DNA of 64,000 bases, from positions 434,001 to 498,000 of the forward strand of contig CP084573.1 in NCBI GenBank assembly GCA_020410785.1, in the 5' to 3' direction. Positions 27,111-37,107 of the stretch are shown here, one piece after another; positions within the stretch are counted from its first letter, which is position 1; every line of letters starts with the position of its first letter. The notes beneath the pieces are model-generated. The model saw only the letters and a program-made list of their open reading frames with translations. It was not told where the DNA came from and made no database searches. The DNA comes from Rickettsia endosymbiont of Culicoides impunctatus. Its GTDB lineage: Bacteria > Pseudomonadota > Alphaproteobacteria > Rickettsiales > Rickettsiaceae. The position numbers and the translations under genes were made by a program.

Positions 27111-27908
27111 ATTATATTTGATCGTGATAAGTTAAAATTTAACCGTGAAAAAGTGATTCATAATATCGCTAAATGTTGGTTTTTTCAACATGCAGCAGAA
27201 GATATTATTGAACGTTTGAGTATTATTGATAAAAAATTTCCCAATATTCTAGATTTAGGAGGGCGTACTGGTCAATTAACAAAACTATTAGTGCAGAACT
27301 ATAACTATGCTATAATTGTAGTGACTAATGCATCTAATACTATGTTACAATCCTTTGAGCATAATCCAAAATTGCTACTTGATGAAGAAAATTTACCTCT
27401 TGAAACAGCTAGTTTTGATCTAGTAACTTTTTCCTTAGGTTTACATTGGATCAATGATGTACAAAATTTTCTGTCACAAATAAAACGTATTTTAAAACCA
27501 GATGGTCTATTTATTGCTAATTTTATCGGTGGTAACAGCCTAAAGGAACTACGAATGAAATTTATCGAAGCTGAAATAGCAACAAATCGCCCTCACTTCC
27601 AACATGTTTCCCCTTTTATACATTTTGATCACGTCACACCTTTGTTACAACAAGCAGGATTTACAGAGATTATCGTTGATTATGAAAATATTCAGTTGAG
27701 CTATAACAGTCCTTTAGATTTCATTAGAGAGCTAAAGAATATAGGAGAATCTGGGGCATTATTGCAAAACCCTCACAACCTAATATCGAAGCAAATGCTT
27801 TCTATTCTAAGTAATACTACGTCGACTTTCACCGAGCAAATTAATATAATTAGTTTCATTGCCTCTCCGACTAAGAATAGCATAAAAACTTGTTACCTCC
27901 TAAATTGA
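27111..27908 (+). CDS. SAM-dependent methyltransferase (NDUFAF5/BioC-like), unusual start
   Basis: A class I methyltransferase of about 251-265 residues: motif [17 protein letters not shown], then [20 protein letters not shown] and [14 protein letters not shown]. Alphaproteobacterial relatives resemble mitochondrial NDUFAF5 or BioC. The first conventional start is GTG 27153, but the frame upstream is open to a TAG at 27102-27104 and encodes [13 protein letters not shown], the typical family N-terminus. No ATG/GTG/TTG occurs there, so initiation at ATT 27111 or ATA 27108/27114 (after TAGGTA) is suggested, or the true start codon was lost. Its 3' end overlaps lnt by 16 bp, convergently. Confidence 0.75.
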   Translation: MIFDRDKLKFNREKVIHNIAKCWFFQHAAEDIIERLSIIDKKFPNILDLGGRTGQLTKLLVQNYNYAIIVVTNASNTMLQSFEHNPKLLLDEENLPLETASFDLVTFSLGLHWINDVQNFLSQIKRILKPDGLFIANFIGGNSLKELRMKFIEAEIATNRPHFQHVSPFIHFDHVTPLLQQAGFTEIIVDYENIQLSYNSPLDFIRELKNIGESGALLQNPHNLISKQMLSILSNTTSTFTEQINIISFIASPTKNSIKTCYLLN

Positions 27909-29437
27909 CATTTATTGGTAAGATTCTTTATTAAAATGTAGCTAATTAGGATAAATATTATTGCTAATAAAGCACATATATCGCCATATTGGGAGTATAA
28001 AGTTTCATATTTCAGCTTATTTGGTAATAAACTATCTATATAACCTACTTCATTGAGAGTTCGTTGTTGAATAATTCTACCTACCGGGTCTATTACAGCC
28101 GATATACCATTATTAGCCGTTCTAAGCATAGGAAGACCGTTTTCTATACTACGCATACGACTAATTTGTAAATGTTGGTATGGACCAGAGGAGTTTCCAT
28201 ACCATGTATCATTAGTGACGTTAATAATCACATCTGAAAGTTTATTACTCGTTTGAACGAGATTTGGAAAGATTGCTTCATAACAAATCAGAGGTTTTAT
28301 GGTTATAGCAGGTTGGTCAATACTAACCAATTGTTTGCTTCCTTCAGTATAATCTAATAACCCAGGGGTTAATTTCTTCAATGGTAATATCCATTTAAGA
28401 GGCATATACTCACCAAATGGCACTAAATGAGATTTATGATATTCAAATAATTTATTCCCTTCTTTTGTTAAAGCGTATAAACTTGTATAAATTTCAAAAT
28501 CATCTCCCTGTTTACCATTATTTGTTATACCACCAGTAATTAAAATTGCCTTTTTATTTTCTAGCATCTTTAATATTTTCATTTTGATTGGTTTATAGTC
28601 ATATGGTACTACCATAGCAGCTTCCGACCATATAATTAGATCTACGTCACCTGGTTTTTCAGACAATGCAATATGAAGATTTAAATTTTTCCAAAATTCT
28701 TCAACGTCCCATTTAGCAATTTGTGGAATAGTTGGCTGAACTAATCGAACTTTTATATTTGAGAAATCGCTAGGATTGTTATGTAGAATTAATAAACCGT
28801 AGGAAGTTATTAGAGAAAATATTATTAATGAATTCACTAATAATATTTTTAATAGATTATATTGTTTAGTAAATAGGTGATAAAAACTAGTTGATATATA
28901 TATTACAATAAAACTTAAACCATATATTCCTATAATACTAGAAGACTGGATGAGAGTATCGGAAAATGAAAAAGCGTATCCAAGTAAATTCCACGGCAAT
29001 CCGGTAAATATCCATGATCTTACCCATTCAAAAAATACCCAATAAAGGCAAAATATAAACTGATATAAATTATTATTCTTCGCTAAAAATCCTAAACCGC
29101 AGGTTATAGCGATGAAACAAGCAAGAATAACTGGTAAACCAAATAACGCCAATGGTATCGCCCACCAAAATTCATCAATATAAACAGTGACCCCTATACT
29201 AATCCAGTACATATTGACTAAAAAATGCCCAAAACCAAATATAAAGCCTAATATAGAGGCTTCTTGCCAACTATTAGCAATTTGTACTTGATAACATAGT
29301 AGTGCCAAGAAAAATAACCCAGGTACGAAGAAAGTTGGAGCAAAAACTAAACCGCTAACCATACCTGAAATAAGTATAAATATTTTGGATAAAAACATTA
29401 GTGCTATATTTTGAAAGTTATTTACAAAAATATACAT
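27893..29437 (-). CDS. lnt: Apolipoprotein N-acyltransferase
   Basis: A 514-residue inner-membrane enzyme adding the third acyl chain to lipoproteins. About six transmembrane helices precede a nitrilase-fold periplasmic domain with the catalytic Glu in [12 protein letters not shown], the Lys in the [15 protein letters not shown] block and the nucleophile Cys in [28 protein letters not shown] follows. A C-terminal helix closes it. Substrates in this window include the lipoproteins at 25029, 33825 and 55237. An earlier Met precedes the likely MFLSKIF start by 13 residues. Confidence 0.95.
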   Translation of the reverse strand: MYIFVNNFQNIALMFLSKIFILISGMVSGLVFAPTFFVPGLFFLALLCYQVQIANSWQEASILGFIFGFGHFLVNMYWISIGVTVYIDEFWWAIPLALFGLPVILACFIAITCGLGFLAKNNNLYQFIFCLYWVFFEWVRSWIFTGLPWNLLGYAFSFSDTLIQSSSIIGIYGLSFIVIYISTSFYHLFTKQYNLLKILLVNSLIIFSLITSYGLLILHNNPSDFSNIKVRLVQPTIPQIAKWDVEEFWKNLNLHIALSEKPGDVDLIIWSEAAMVVPYDYKPIKMKILKMLENKKAILITGGITNNGKQGDDFEIYTSLYALTKEGNKLFEYHKSHLVPFGEYMPLKWILPLKKLTPGLLDYTEGSKQLVSIDQPAITIKPLICYEAIFPNLVQTSNKLSDVIINVTNDTWYGNSSGPYQHLQISRMRSIENGLPMLRTANNGISAVIDPVGRIIQQRTLNEVGYIDSLLPNKLKYETLYSQYGDICALLAIIFILISYILIKNLTNKCQFRR

Positions 29438-29483
29438 AATGCTATTGTTTGAGCAAGGTCTAATTATAAAGTATGGAGAATAT

Positions 29484-30281
29484 ATGCAAATTGTGGGTTT
29501 ACTTGATGGTAAAAAAGGACTAATTACAGGCGTCGCTAATAATTTGTCAATATCTTGGGCTATCGCTCAAATGACCAAAGAGCATGGTGCAGACTTAGCC
29601 TTCACATATCAAGGTGAAGTGCTTGAAAAACGAGTTATGCCCCTTGCTGAACAAATTGGTTGTAATTTTGTTGTGCCATGTGATGTGACAAGTGAAGAGT
29701 CGCTTGATAATTTGTTTAAGACTATTGAACAAAAATGGGGTAAACTTGATTTCTTAGTTCATTCTATCGCTTTCTCTGATCGGAATGAATTAAAAGGTAG
29801 GTATATAGATACCACACTGCCTAATTTTCTTAATAGTATGAATATATCATGCTATTCTCTAGTTGCCATGGCAAAACGTGCAGAACCTTTGATGAAAGAT
29901 GGTGGTAGTATCCTTACCCTAACTTATTATGGCTCCCAGAAGGTGGTTCGTAATTATAATGTAATGGGACCTGTTAAAGCTGCATTAGAATCTAGTGTAA
30001 AATATCTTGCAACTGATATGGGGTCAAATAACATCCGAGTAAATGCCCTATCAGCTGGTCCTATGAAAACTCTGGCATCTAGCGGTATTAATGATTTCAA
30101 AACTATGTTAGCTTTTCATGAGGCTACGTCACCGTTACGCAGAAATATTTCTCCTGGTGATGTTGCAGGGTCTGCCTTATACTTGCTAAGTAGCTTAGCA
30201 TCCGGAGTTACTGGTGAAATACACTATGTAGATTGTGGATTTAATACTACAGTGGGAACTAATAATGGACTAATAGAATGA
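29484..30281 (+). CDS. fabI: Enoyl-[acyl-carrier-protein] reductase (NADH)
   Basis: FabI reduces trans-2-enoyl-ACP in the last step of fatty acid elongation. The 265-residue frame from ATG 29484 begins [20 protein letters not shown], preceded by ATGGAGA; an in-frame ATG at 29439 would add 15 non-family residues. Marks are AFTYQGE, the catalytic YYG..Y-x6-K pattern in [19 protein letters not shown], and [11 protein letters not shown]. Divergent from lnt. Confidence 0.95.
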   Translation: MQIVGLLDGKKGLITGVANNLSISWAIAQMTKEHGADLAFTYQGEVLEKRVMPLAEQIGCNFVVPCDVTSEESLDNLFKTIEQKWGKLDFLVHSIAFSDRNELKGRYIDTTLPNFLNSMNISCYSLVAMAKRAEPLMKDGGSILTLTYYGSQKVVRNYNVMGPVKAALESSVKYLATDMGSNNIRVNALSAGPMKTLASSGINDFKTMLAFHEATSPLRRNISPGDVAGSALYLLSSLASGVTGEIHYVDCGFNTTVGTNNGLIE

Positions 30282-30353
30282 TCCTACCCGATAATGCAAG
30301 AAAAAAATAATATATAACAGCAAAAAAATCGAATACAGTAAGTCCATTATATA

Positions 30354-30430
<77 letters not shown>

Positions 30431-30546
30431 AATAAATGATAAAAATTAAACACTTAGTACTAAGTAGATTGATATTGTCTAATTATATAGACTATAATAC
30501 AAGCCAAATCAATTTTTTTGTTTTAAAAATTCAGCATATTTATAAA

Positions 30547-31257
30547 ATGTCTTCATTACATGCCTCAATATTAACCATATTTCCAGAGATGTTTCCTGGG
30601 TCTTTACAATATTCCCTTGCAGGGCAAGCCTTAAAAAAAGATATTTGGTCTTATAATGTGGTTAATATAAAAGATTTCGGGTTAACTAAGCATAAAAATG
30701 TTGACGATGAGGCTTATGGTGGTGGTAGCGGGCTAATAATGCGTCCGGATGTACTTGGTAGCTGTTTAGATAATGTTTTGTCTTCAAGCCCTAATACCCC
30801 AATATATTACCCATCACCAAGAGGAAAATTATTTAACCAAAATATTGCTCATCAAATTATACAAGAAAAACAAATAATAATTTTATGTGGGCGATTTGAA
30901 GGGATTGACGAACGTATAATTGAAGAGTATAATGTTAGAGAAATTAGTATAGGGGATTATATTCTATCTGGTGGCGAGGTGGCAGCTCTGGCTATTCTTG
31001 ATTGCTTGATTAGATTACTTCCGAATGTATTAGCAAATCAAGATACATTGCAATCAGAGTCTTTTGAGAAAAGTGGTGAGTTTGCTGGATTGCTTGAATG
31101 CCCTTTATATACGAGACCAGTAAAATGGAAAAACAGAGAAGTTCCAAGTGTTTTGTTGTCTGGTAATCATCAGTTAATTAGAGATTGGAAAAGTAATCAG
31201 TCTATGGAGATTACTAAAAAACGTAGACCAGATTTATTAAATTTTATAGGAGTTTAA
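30547..31257 (+). CDS. trmD: tRNA (guanine-37-N1)-methyltransferase
   Basis: TrmD makes m1G37 in tRNAs to prevent +1 frameshifting. The SPOUT knot motifs are [25 protein letters not shown] and [20 protein letters not shown] 30547 ([18 protein letters not shown]) is chosen although the frame opens at 30436, because the upstream 37 codons are unlike the family and lie close to tRNA-Pro. It gives 236 residues, a usual length. rplS follows after one base, the conserved trmD-rplS pair. Confidence 0.95.
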   Translation: MSSLHASILTIFPEMFPGSLQYSLAGQALKKDIWSYNVVNIKDFGLTKHKNVDDEAYGGGSGLIMRPDVLGSCLDNVLSSSPNTPIYYPSPRGKLFNQNIAHQIIQEKQIIILCGRFEGIDERIIEEYNVREISIGDYILSGGEVAALAILDCLIRLLPNVLANQDTLQSESFEKSGEFAGLLECPLYTRPVKWKNREVPSVLLSGNHQLIRDWKSNQSMEITKKRRPDLLNFIGV

Positions 31258-31261
31258 AGTG

Positions 31262-31687
31262 ATGAATATTATTGAGCAATTTGAACAACAGCAAATTGCA
31301 AAACTAACCGAAAATAAAAAAATTCCTGATTTTAAGGCGGGAGATACTGTAAAGGTTACTGTAAAGATAATTGACCGAACAGTTGAGAAAGATGGTAAGG
31401 AAAAATTACTAGAGAGGCTGCAAGTATATGAAGGCGTGGTAATTGCTAGAAGAAATAGTGGAGTTGCCTCTTCTTGCGTAGTTTGTAAGGTCAGTCATGG
31501 TGAAGGCGTAGAGAGACGATTTATGATTTTCTCACCGATGGTACATGCAATTGAAGTTGTAAAATATGGTGTAGTACGTCGTGCTAAACTCTATTACCTA
31601 AGAAACCTAAGTGGTAAAGCAGCTAGAATTAAAGAAAAACTTCAAGTAAACACTAAAAAAATAAATAAGAAAAAAGTTGTTGCTTAA
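31262..31687 (+). CDS. rplS: 50S ribosomal protein L19
   Basis: A 141-residue L19, at the intersubunit bridge of the ribosome. The blocks [30 protein letters not shown] and [12 protein letters not shown] are clear. The C-terminal Lys-rich tail (INKKKVVA) extends the protein beyond the common 115-120 residues, as in other rickettsiae. ATG 31262 follows a GTG at 31259, and a TAGGAG Shine-Dalgarno inside the end of trmD serves both. Confidence 0.95.
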   Translation: MNIIEQFEQQQIAKLTENKKIPDFKAGDTVKVTVKIIDRTVEKDGKEKLLERLQVYEGVVIARRNSGVASSCVVCKVSHGEGVERRFMIFSPMVHAIEVVKYGVVRRAKLYYLRNLSGKAARIKEKLQVNTKKINKKKVVA

Positions 31688-31750
31688 GAAAGGTCATAGC
31701 ACCCTACATTTTTTTTGTTATTTTCTTATGAATAACAAATCTGCTCACCA

Positions 31751-31880
31751 AGCGTCATTGCGAGGAGCTACTTTAGTAGCAACGAAGCAATCCAGGAAAG
31801 TAATTAGAAATGGATTGCTTCTTGGCTTACGCCTTCTCGCAATGACGTCTTGTACTTTAGCTTTTTTTCCGTGAACACTC
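31751..31880. repeat. Palindromic element, family B
   Basis: Contains GCGTCATTGCGAGGAGC and the inverse CTTCTCGCAATGACGTC, GAAGCAATCC twice in opposite sense, and ends in TTTTTTTCCGTGAACACTC. The small plus-strand frame over it is fortuitous. Confidence 0.75.
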
Positions 31881-31901
31881 ACTTGTGTGGCACAGCCTCC
31901 T

Positions 31902-32062
31902 AGGCTCTGTGAACAAAATTTTAATTGTTTAGATTTTGAGTATTTTTAAGCGAAAATTAATAAGATTTTTGCCGGAATAGTTAGTTCTATTTCAAAAAAA
32001 TCTTATAATTTGCAGCTAAAAAGAGTCGAAATCTAGTAATTTAAATTTTGTTCACAGAGCCT
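31902..32062. repeat. MITE-like 160-bp repeat, family C, copy 1
   Basis: Terminal inverted repeats AGGCTCTGTGAACAAAATTT and AAATTTTGTTCACAGAGCCT enclose an AT-rich core with secondary inverted segments. A copy that looks identical is at 58014-58173 and a solo end at 20223. TA bases flank both ends here, but the second copy is not flanked identically, so the target duplication is unproven. It supplies the stop codon of recN. Confidence 0.85.
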
Positions 32063-33818
32063 AAGGCTTAAGCAACTCTTTAGCTGCTTTTAAGCTCGCA
32101 TCGGTAATGGATTTTCCTGAAATCATGCGGGCAAGCTCAGCTTGTCTTTCCTGAAGATTCAGGCTTTTTACCGTAATTTTAGTAGTTTCATCCAATTGTA
32201 GTTTGTTGACGATAATATGCTGATCTGCTTTACCTGCTACTTGAGGTTGGTGAGTAATAACAATCACTTGGGCAATAGAGCTAAGTTTTTTAAGCTTTTC
32301 TCCTACTTTATCGGCTACGATACCACCAATTCCTGTATCTATTTCATCAAAGATAATAGTGTCTTTCAGTGATTTATCAAAAAGACAGGTTTTTATGGCT
32401 AACATAAACCTTGATAATTCGCCACCAGAAGCAATTTTATCAATAGGTGCAAGTTGCATGCCTGGGTTCGTTGAGGCAACGAAACGTATATTATCAATAC
32501 CATCAGACATCTTGCATAACAGCATCTGACTAGTTATACCTTCCGGGTTTTGCTTAATTTCTCCTGAAAATTGCTCTCCAACGTTTAGTTCTGCAAAATT
32601 TTTATTATTAGCTTGGTTGTTAGCAGGATTATTTTTAGGTACTATTTCTACTTTAAAAATTGCCTTTTCCATTTTAAGCTGTTCAAGCTCTTTTTGCACA
32701 GCTAATTCTAGATTTTTTGCACTAATAGAACGCTTGTATGATAAAGCTTCAGCTAGTTCAAAATATTTTTTATATTCTGTTCGCTTATTTATATCTAATG
32801 TTTTAGCATTATTGATTTTATTCTTAAGGATATTTAATTGTTGGTTAGAATTATCAAGAAATTCAGGTATTTTATCGCAAGAAATATTATATTTTCGTGC
32901 TATATCACGAATTTTAAATAGCCTTTCTTCCACTTCGTCTAAGTTAAATTCATTTCTATCAATGTTATTAATAATATTCTGTAATTTTATACGTGCTTCT
33001 TCTAAGCTATTATAGCAATCATCTAAATTTAATGAAATAGAGGCAAATTCTTCGTTTTGCTGTAAGTTACGGTTTATCAAACGTTGAGCATTATTAATTG
33101 ACTTATTAATTTCAGGGGCTTCAAGATATGATAATATATCTTGGGTCACTTGTATTTCTTTATCACGATTTTGTAAACTACGCCTTATAGTAACAAGCTT
33201 TTCTTCTTCTCCTGTTTGGTAATCAAGAGCTTCTAATTCTTTGGTAACAAAGGTTAAATAATCTATTTCTTGTTCTATAGCATCTTTATCTCTGGTAACT
33301 TTATTGATTTCTTTGGTAGTTGTCTGTAAAATATCGAAATGCTTTGATAATTCAGCTCTTAAATTTACAAGCTCTCCATAATCGTCTAGAATGTTAATAT
33401 GAGAGGAAGGAGTAAGAAGGGAAGTATGACTGTTTTGCCCATGAAGTTCAAATAAATAATCGGCTACTTGTTGCAAGGTATTTACCGTCACTACTTGATC
33501 ATTGATAAGAAATTTTTTGCGGTTGTTAGATTTTTGGATACGTTTTATCAGTAATTCTTGGTCATACTCAATATTAAATTGTTGCAAAAGCTCTTTTAAA
33601 TCATTATTGAGAGTGAATGTCGTAGCAACTGAACAATAATCACACCCATGTTTTATTACATTATCAGAAAATTTATTACCTAAAGAGAATAAGATTGCAT
33701 CTAGCAAGACAGACTTACCAGCCCCAGTTTCTCCGGTAATTACACATAGTCCTTTTTCAAACTCTATCTCCAATTCGTCTATCAGAATAAAGTTCTTAAC
33801 CGAAAGACTTTGTAACAT
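32061..33818 (-). CDS. recN: DNA repair protein RecN
   Basis: A 585-residue SMC-like ATPase of double-strand-break repair. Walker A GETGAGKSVLLDAI is near residue 30-43, a long coiled coil spans about 160-380, and IASGGELSRFMLAI (signature) with TIIFDEIDTGIGG (Walker B) lies near 450-500. Family C repeat sequence forms its stop codon, so the last residues may be altered, though the protein ends close to where relatives do. Six bp downstream of bamD, forming a bamD-recN operon. Confidence 0.95.
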   Translation of the reverse strand: MLQSLSVKNFILIDELEIEFEKGLCVITGETGAGKSVLLDAILFSLGNKFSDNVIKHGCDYCSVATTFTLNNDLKELLQQFNIEYDQELLIKRIQKSNNRKKFLINDQVVTVNTLQQVADYLFELHGQNSHTSLLTPSSHINILDDYGELVNLRAELSKHFDILQTTTKEINKVTRDKDAIEQEIDYLTFVTKELEALDYQTGEEEKLVTIRRSLQNRDKEIQVTQDILSYLEAPEINKSINNAQRLINRNLQQNEEFASISLNLDDCYNSLEEARIKLQNIINNIDRNEFNLDEVEERLFKIRDIARKYNISCDKIPEFLDNSNQQLNILKNKINNAKTLDINKRTEYKKYFELAEALSYKRSISAKNLELAVQKELEQLKMEKAIFKVEIVPKNNPANNQANNKNFAELNVGEQFSGEIKQNPEGITSQMLLCKMSDGIDNIRFVASTNPGMQLAPIDKIASGGELSRFMLAIKTCLFDKSLKDTIIFDEIDTGIGGIVADKVGEKLKKLSSIAQVIVITHQPQVAGKADQHIIVNKLQLDETTKITVKSLNLQERQAELARMISGKSITDASLKAAKELLKP

Positions 33819-33824
33819 TATATT

Positions 33825-34586
33825 TCATTCTTTTAAAGAGTTATTAACTAGTAAGTAACAATATTTATACCAAGTACTGTCCGGATAGTTATGACCGAGT
33901 ACCGCGGCATATTTCTTTGCTTCATTGCTAAGCCCTAGCATTAAATAACTTTCCACTAAGCGATAAAGTGCTTCTGGTATATGTGATGTAGTTTGGTAAT
34001 TATCGACAATAAGCTGGAATCTATTAATAGCAGCTATAGGGTTATTTTGTCTGAGATAATAACGACCTATATCCATTTCTTTACCTGCTAAATGATCATT
34101 TACTAGATCAATTTTTAAAGCTGCATCAATTGAATATTTTGTTTTGGGGAAAAGTGTTGTAACATCTTCAAAACTTTTCTTAGCTAAAAAGGTTCTTGAT
34201 TGCTCAAGTTGTACATTCGAGATTTGCATATAATAGGATAATGCCTTCAGGTAATAGGCATATGCAATATCTTCATGCATTGGGTGAAGATTAATAAAAC
34301 TATCCAACACATCTATCGCTTCCTCATACTGACATGCCAAAAATAAAGAATATGACTGCATTAACTCAGCTTGAGGAGTCATTTTATTGCCAGGGTCTTG
34401 ATAAAAAATTCTTGAAAATTCTTCGGCAGCTTTCAAATATTGTTGCTTTTCCAGTAAAATAAGACCATCATTGTATAATTCTGGAGCTGGAACTATTAAG
34501 TCTTCATCCGTCTTCTTAGTTTTACAACCAGATAGGATTAAGCAGGTAGTGATTGTATAAAATAATAATTTTGCTAATTTCATCAT
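33825..34586 (-). CDS. bamD: Outer-membrane assembly lipoprotein BamD
   Basis: A lipoprotein of about 253 residues from the Met pair at 34586/34583; a start at 34622 would lengthen the leader unnaturally. Signal KLLFYTITTCLILSGC ends in lipobox LSGC. TPR repeats follow (YNDGLILLEKQQYLKAAEEF; later NPIAAINRFQLIVDNYQTT). BamD is the essential partner of BamA in inserting beta-barrels in the outer membrane. Lies upstream of recN and is cotranscribed with it. Confidence 0.9.
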   Translation of the reverse strand: MMKLAKLLFYTITTCLILSGCKTKKTDEDLIVPAPELYNDGLILLEKQQYLKAAEEFSRIFYQDPGNKMTPQAELMQSYSLFLACQYEEAIDVLDSFINLHPMHEDIAYAYYLKALSYYMQISNVQLEQSRTFLAKKSFEDVTTLFPKTKYSIDAALKIDLVNDHLAGKEMDIGRYYLRQNNPIAAINRFQLIVDNYQTTSHIPEALYRLVESYLMLGLSNEAKKYAAVLGHNYPDSTWYKYCYLLVNNSLKE

Positions 34587-34689
34587 AGAACTTGATAAGT
34601 TTTTTAAACTTAATTTATACACGAAACATTAATGAGTATACAAGATTATTTTAAAAATTATTATTTAGCATAGATTTTAAGAGCTATAT

Positions 34690-34774
34690 TGGTACCTCTG
34701 GCCGGACTTGAACCAGCACGCCTTTGGGGCTGTAGATTTTGAGTCTACTGTGTCTACCATTCCACCACAGAGGC
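34690..34774 (-). tRNA. tRNA-Leu (anticodon CAA)
   Basis: Minus-strand 85-nt class II tRNA with acceptor GCCUCUG/CAGAGGU, D-arm, anticodon loop CUCAAAA giving CAA, an extended variable arm (AGCCCCAAAGGCGU), T-loop GUUCAAGUC and encoded CCA at 34692-34690. Confidence 0.94.
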
Positions 34775-34866
34775 TAAATATGTCTAATCAGTAAAATAGC
34801 TAGATATTTGTACTATGTAAATAAGTTATTGGATTAAAACTAAATTTTTATTTTAGAATTTTCTTC

Positions 34867-34895
34867 TTGAAAAGAAAAGGTTTGCATCCTATACT
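34867..34895 (+). promoter_or_regulatory. Sigma-70 promoter for the Bax-inhibitor-1 gene
   Basis: TTGAAA (34867-34872) and TATACT (34890-34895) with a 17-bp spacer form a near-consensus promoter 26-39 bp before the candidate start codons of the next gene. The hexamers and spacing are seen directly; activity is inferred. Confidence 0.7.
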
Positions 34896-34933
34896 ATATT
34901 AATAGAGATAATAAAATATTCATGGGGTTTCTT

Positions 34934-35668
34934 ATGGTTGATTATACAAAAACTTTTACTGCCACTCAGAAAACATATGATGCAGGACTGAGAGAATACA
35001 TGCTAAAAGTCTATAATTATATGGCTTTATCTCTTGTGCTAACTGGAGTAACAGCTATTGCTACTATATCATTTGAACCATTAGCCAGACTTTTATTTCA
35101 GATTGCACCAAATGGACAGTTTATGGGCAATACTGGTTTGGGAACGTTGGTAATGTTTTCTCCTGTAGGAATTGCTTTGTACTTCTTTATGGGCTTTGGC
35201 AAGATGAGTTTAGAAACTACTAAAGTATTGTTTTGGGTTTATGCTGCGTTAACTGGTATGTCCTTAGCATCTCTTGGGCTTATCTATACTGGAGAGTCAA
35301 TTGCTCGGACTTTCTTCATTTGCTCATCTGTCTTTGGAGCAATGAGTCTTTATGGCTACAGTACCAATAGAGATTTGACTTCAATTGGCTCATTTCTTGT
35401 TATGGGATTGTTTGGTCTTATCATTGTATCGTTGGTTAACATATTCTTACAAAGTTCTGCTATATATTTTGCAACATCTCTAATTGGGGTTGCTGTATTT
35501 ATGGGGCTTATTGCATGGGATACTCAAAAAATTAAGTCGATGTATTTTATGTCTGGTGGTGGAGAATTAGGACAAAAAATGTCTATAATGGCTGCTTTTA
35601 GCTTATATTTAGACTTTATCAATTTGTTCTTATATCTTTTGAGATTCTTTGGTAATAGAAGAAGCTAG
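34934..35668 (+). CDS. Bax inhibitor-1/YccA-family membrane protein
   Basis: A 244-residue inner-membrane protein with seven hydrophobic helices. It carries the BI-1 features: an N-terminal LREYMLKVYNYMALSLVLTG, the IAWDTQKIK block in helix 6/7 (acidic sensor region) and a terminal LYLDFINLFLYLLRFFG. Family members affect calcium or proton leak and protease regulation. Start at ATG 34934 (MVDYTKTF) matches relatives better than 34922. Has its own promoter and terminator. Confidence 0.9.
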   Translation: MVDYTKTFTATQKTYDAGLREYMLKVYNYMALSLVLTGVTAIATISFEPLARLLFQIAPNGQFMGNTGLGTLVMFSPVGIALYFFMGFGKMSLETTKVLFWVYAALTGMSLASLGLIYTGESIARTFFICSSVFGAMSLYGYSTNRDLTSIGSFLVMGLFGLIIVSLVNIFLQSSAIYFATSLIGVAVFMGLIAWDTQKIKSMYFMSGGGELGQKMSIMAAFSLYLDFINLFLYLLRFFGNRRS

Positions 35669-35672
35669 CTAT

Positions 35673-35722
35673 CATTCTCCCCTACTTTAAAGGATTGATT
35701 GTTCTTTAAAGTGGGAGGAATG
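35673..35722 (+). terminator. Hairpin terminator after the BI-1 gene
   Basis: CATTCTCCCCTACTTTAAAG and CTTTAAAGTGGGAGGAATG pair with one bulge across a short loop directly after the BI-1 stop. It faces the convergent DUF6314-like gene end at 35728 and could serve both directions. Confidence 0.75.
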
Positions 35723-35866
35723 GTATATTATGCACAAAGCCTAATAAAACTAGTTTTTATGGTATAATCTTTATTAGGACCTAAAATCTTATAACTCAAG
35801 TCAAAAGCATCTTCATTTAAGAATATATAACTAGCTTGATAAATATCCAAGTTACACTGATGTATA

Positions 35867-36790
35867 TAGTAAAAGCAGTTAAGTTATGTTACAGCAAAGA
35901 ATGCACAAATGGTGTTATACAATTCTTGTGAAAGCCCGATTTTTTGTTTAATCCACCTTTTCATATTAGCCCAAAATTTCTCTATTGGATTTAGGTCAGG
36001 AGAGTAAGGTGGTAAAAATATTACCCTACATCCTACTGATTCTATTAAATCTTTAGTCTTCTTAGACTTATGAAAAGCAGCATTGTCTAAAATCACAACT
36101 TGACCAGCTATAAGCTCTTTTATCAAAAATTGCTCTACCCAATTATTAAATAGTTCGGTATTACAGGTGCCATTGAATACAAAAGGGGCTATAGATTTAT
36201 TACCTACCAAACCTGCTATAATATTCGTCCTTTGGTAATACTTCCCACTCTTCTTTGCTTGTAGTGTTTGACCTTTCTTTCCCCAACCTCTATCTTGGTA
36301 ATGTTCATCTCTATTCCGCTCTCATCTATATACACAAGCGCATCTGTAGCTAGATCTTTGATATCTTCTAAATACTTACATCGCTTTTCAGCATTAGCTT
36401 CCACATAGGTAAAGGCTTTTTTTTATAACTAAATCCCAATTGTCTTAGCCAATATCTTGCCCCACTAGCGCTTATCCCAAATTTCTTACCAATATCTTCC
36501 GTTTTGCTATTAGGATTTTCTTCTACATACTTGATAAAATCATCCATTTCTATACTAGGCTTTGCTCCTTTATACTTCCTTGCTTGATAATGACCTTCTT
36601 TCTTATACCTTACATGCCATGTATTTACTGTTGTAGGGCTCAATTGAAAAACTCTAGATGCTGACCTTTGACTATTTCCTGCTTCTAGATATTTTATTAC
36701 TTTTTCTCTTAAATCTATACTGTATGGGCTAGTTGACATTTTTCATTTTATATTATCACAATCACTAACATAACTCAACTGCCTTTACTA
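35867..36790 (-). mobile_element. IS630-family insertion sequence, 924 bp, with TA target duplication
   Basis: Imperfect terminal inverted repeats TAGTAAAAGCAGTTAAGTTA (35867 on) and, on the other end, TAGTAAAGGCAGTTGAGTTA are flanked by TA on both sides, as expected of IS630/Tc1-mariner. The transposase is spread over three minus-strand frames (36368-36739, 36216-36404, 35884-36210). It sits within the DUF6314-like gene. Confidence 0.85.
35884..36739 (-). pseudogene. IS630-family DDE transposase with two frame changes
   Basis: Frame 1 (36739 to 36368) has the HTH region LREKVIKYLEAGNSQRSASR and GISASGARYWLRQLGFSYKK. At an A8 run near 36417-36424 a -1 shift leads into frame 2 (AFTYVEANAEKRCKYLEDI ... 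VYIDESGIE, first catalytic Asp). A second shift near 36300 is needed to reach WGKKGQTLQAKKSGKYY and frame 3, which carries ILDNAAFHKS (second Asp) and LPPYSPDLNPIEKFWANMK (catalytic Glu). The first shift resembles programmed frameshifting known in some IS630 elements; the second lacks a slippery site, so this copy is probably dead. Confidence 0.8.
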
Positions 36791-37107
36791 TAGCTTCAGC
36801 CTGGCAAGGACCACCCGAGATAAAATGCATTCGGTAAAATAAAGCATGGTTATTCTCATTAACAAAATATTTAACAATTTTGCTTTGCTCTAGGGAATAT
36901 AAATATTCCTTAACAGCTCTTACCTTATTGGTATTCCCATAGTACTTAACATCAAGTTCTTCTCTATATAATATACATGGATATTTTGAATATAGAGGCT
37001 CCTTGTACTCTATAAAATAAGCCATTCCTTTAGCTATGCCATAATTACCTAAAATTCTCGTAATAGTATAGGTTCCAACTAGGTTGTAGAATATATGTAT
37101 CATTCCC

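Larger units (their letters stand above)
35728..37103 (-). pseudogene. DUF6314-like gene split by an IS630-family element
   Basis: The 5' part, 37103 down to 36791, starts MIHIFYNLVGTYTITRI after a GAGGGA Shine-Dalgarno four bases past the gltX stop. The 3' part, 35866 down to 35728, reads HQCNLDIYQASYIF and ends SYKILGPNKDYTIKT-xx-IRLCA. Removing the IS (35867-36790) and one TA copy joins them in frame into exactly 150 codons. A lipocalin-like small protein with a late GP-K-DY motif fits DUF6314 by recollection of that family. The interrupted 5' part still reads a few codons into the IS end. Function of the family is unknown to me. Confidence 0.75.

Noticed and set aside
31677-31874. 65-codon frame after rplS
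   Set aside because: It lies over a family B palindromic element and reads as repeat-derived sequence without a family.
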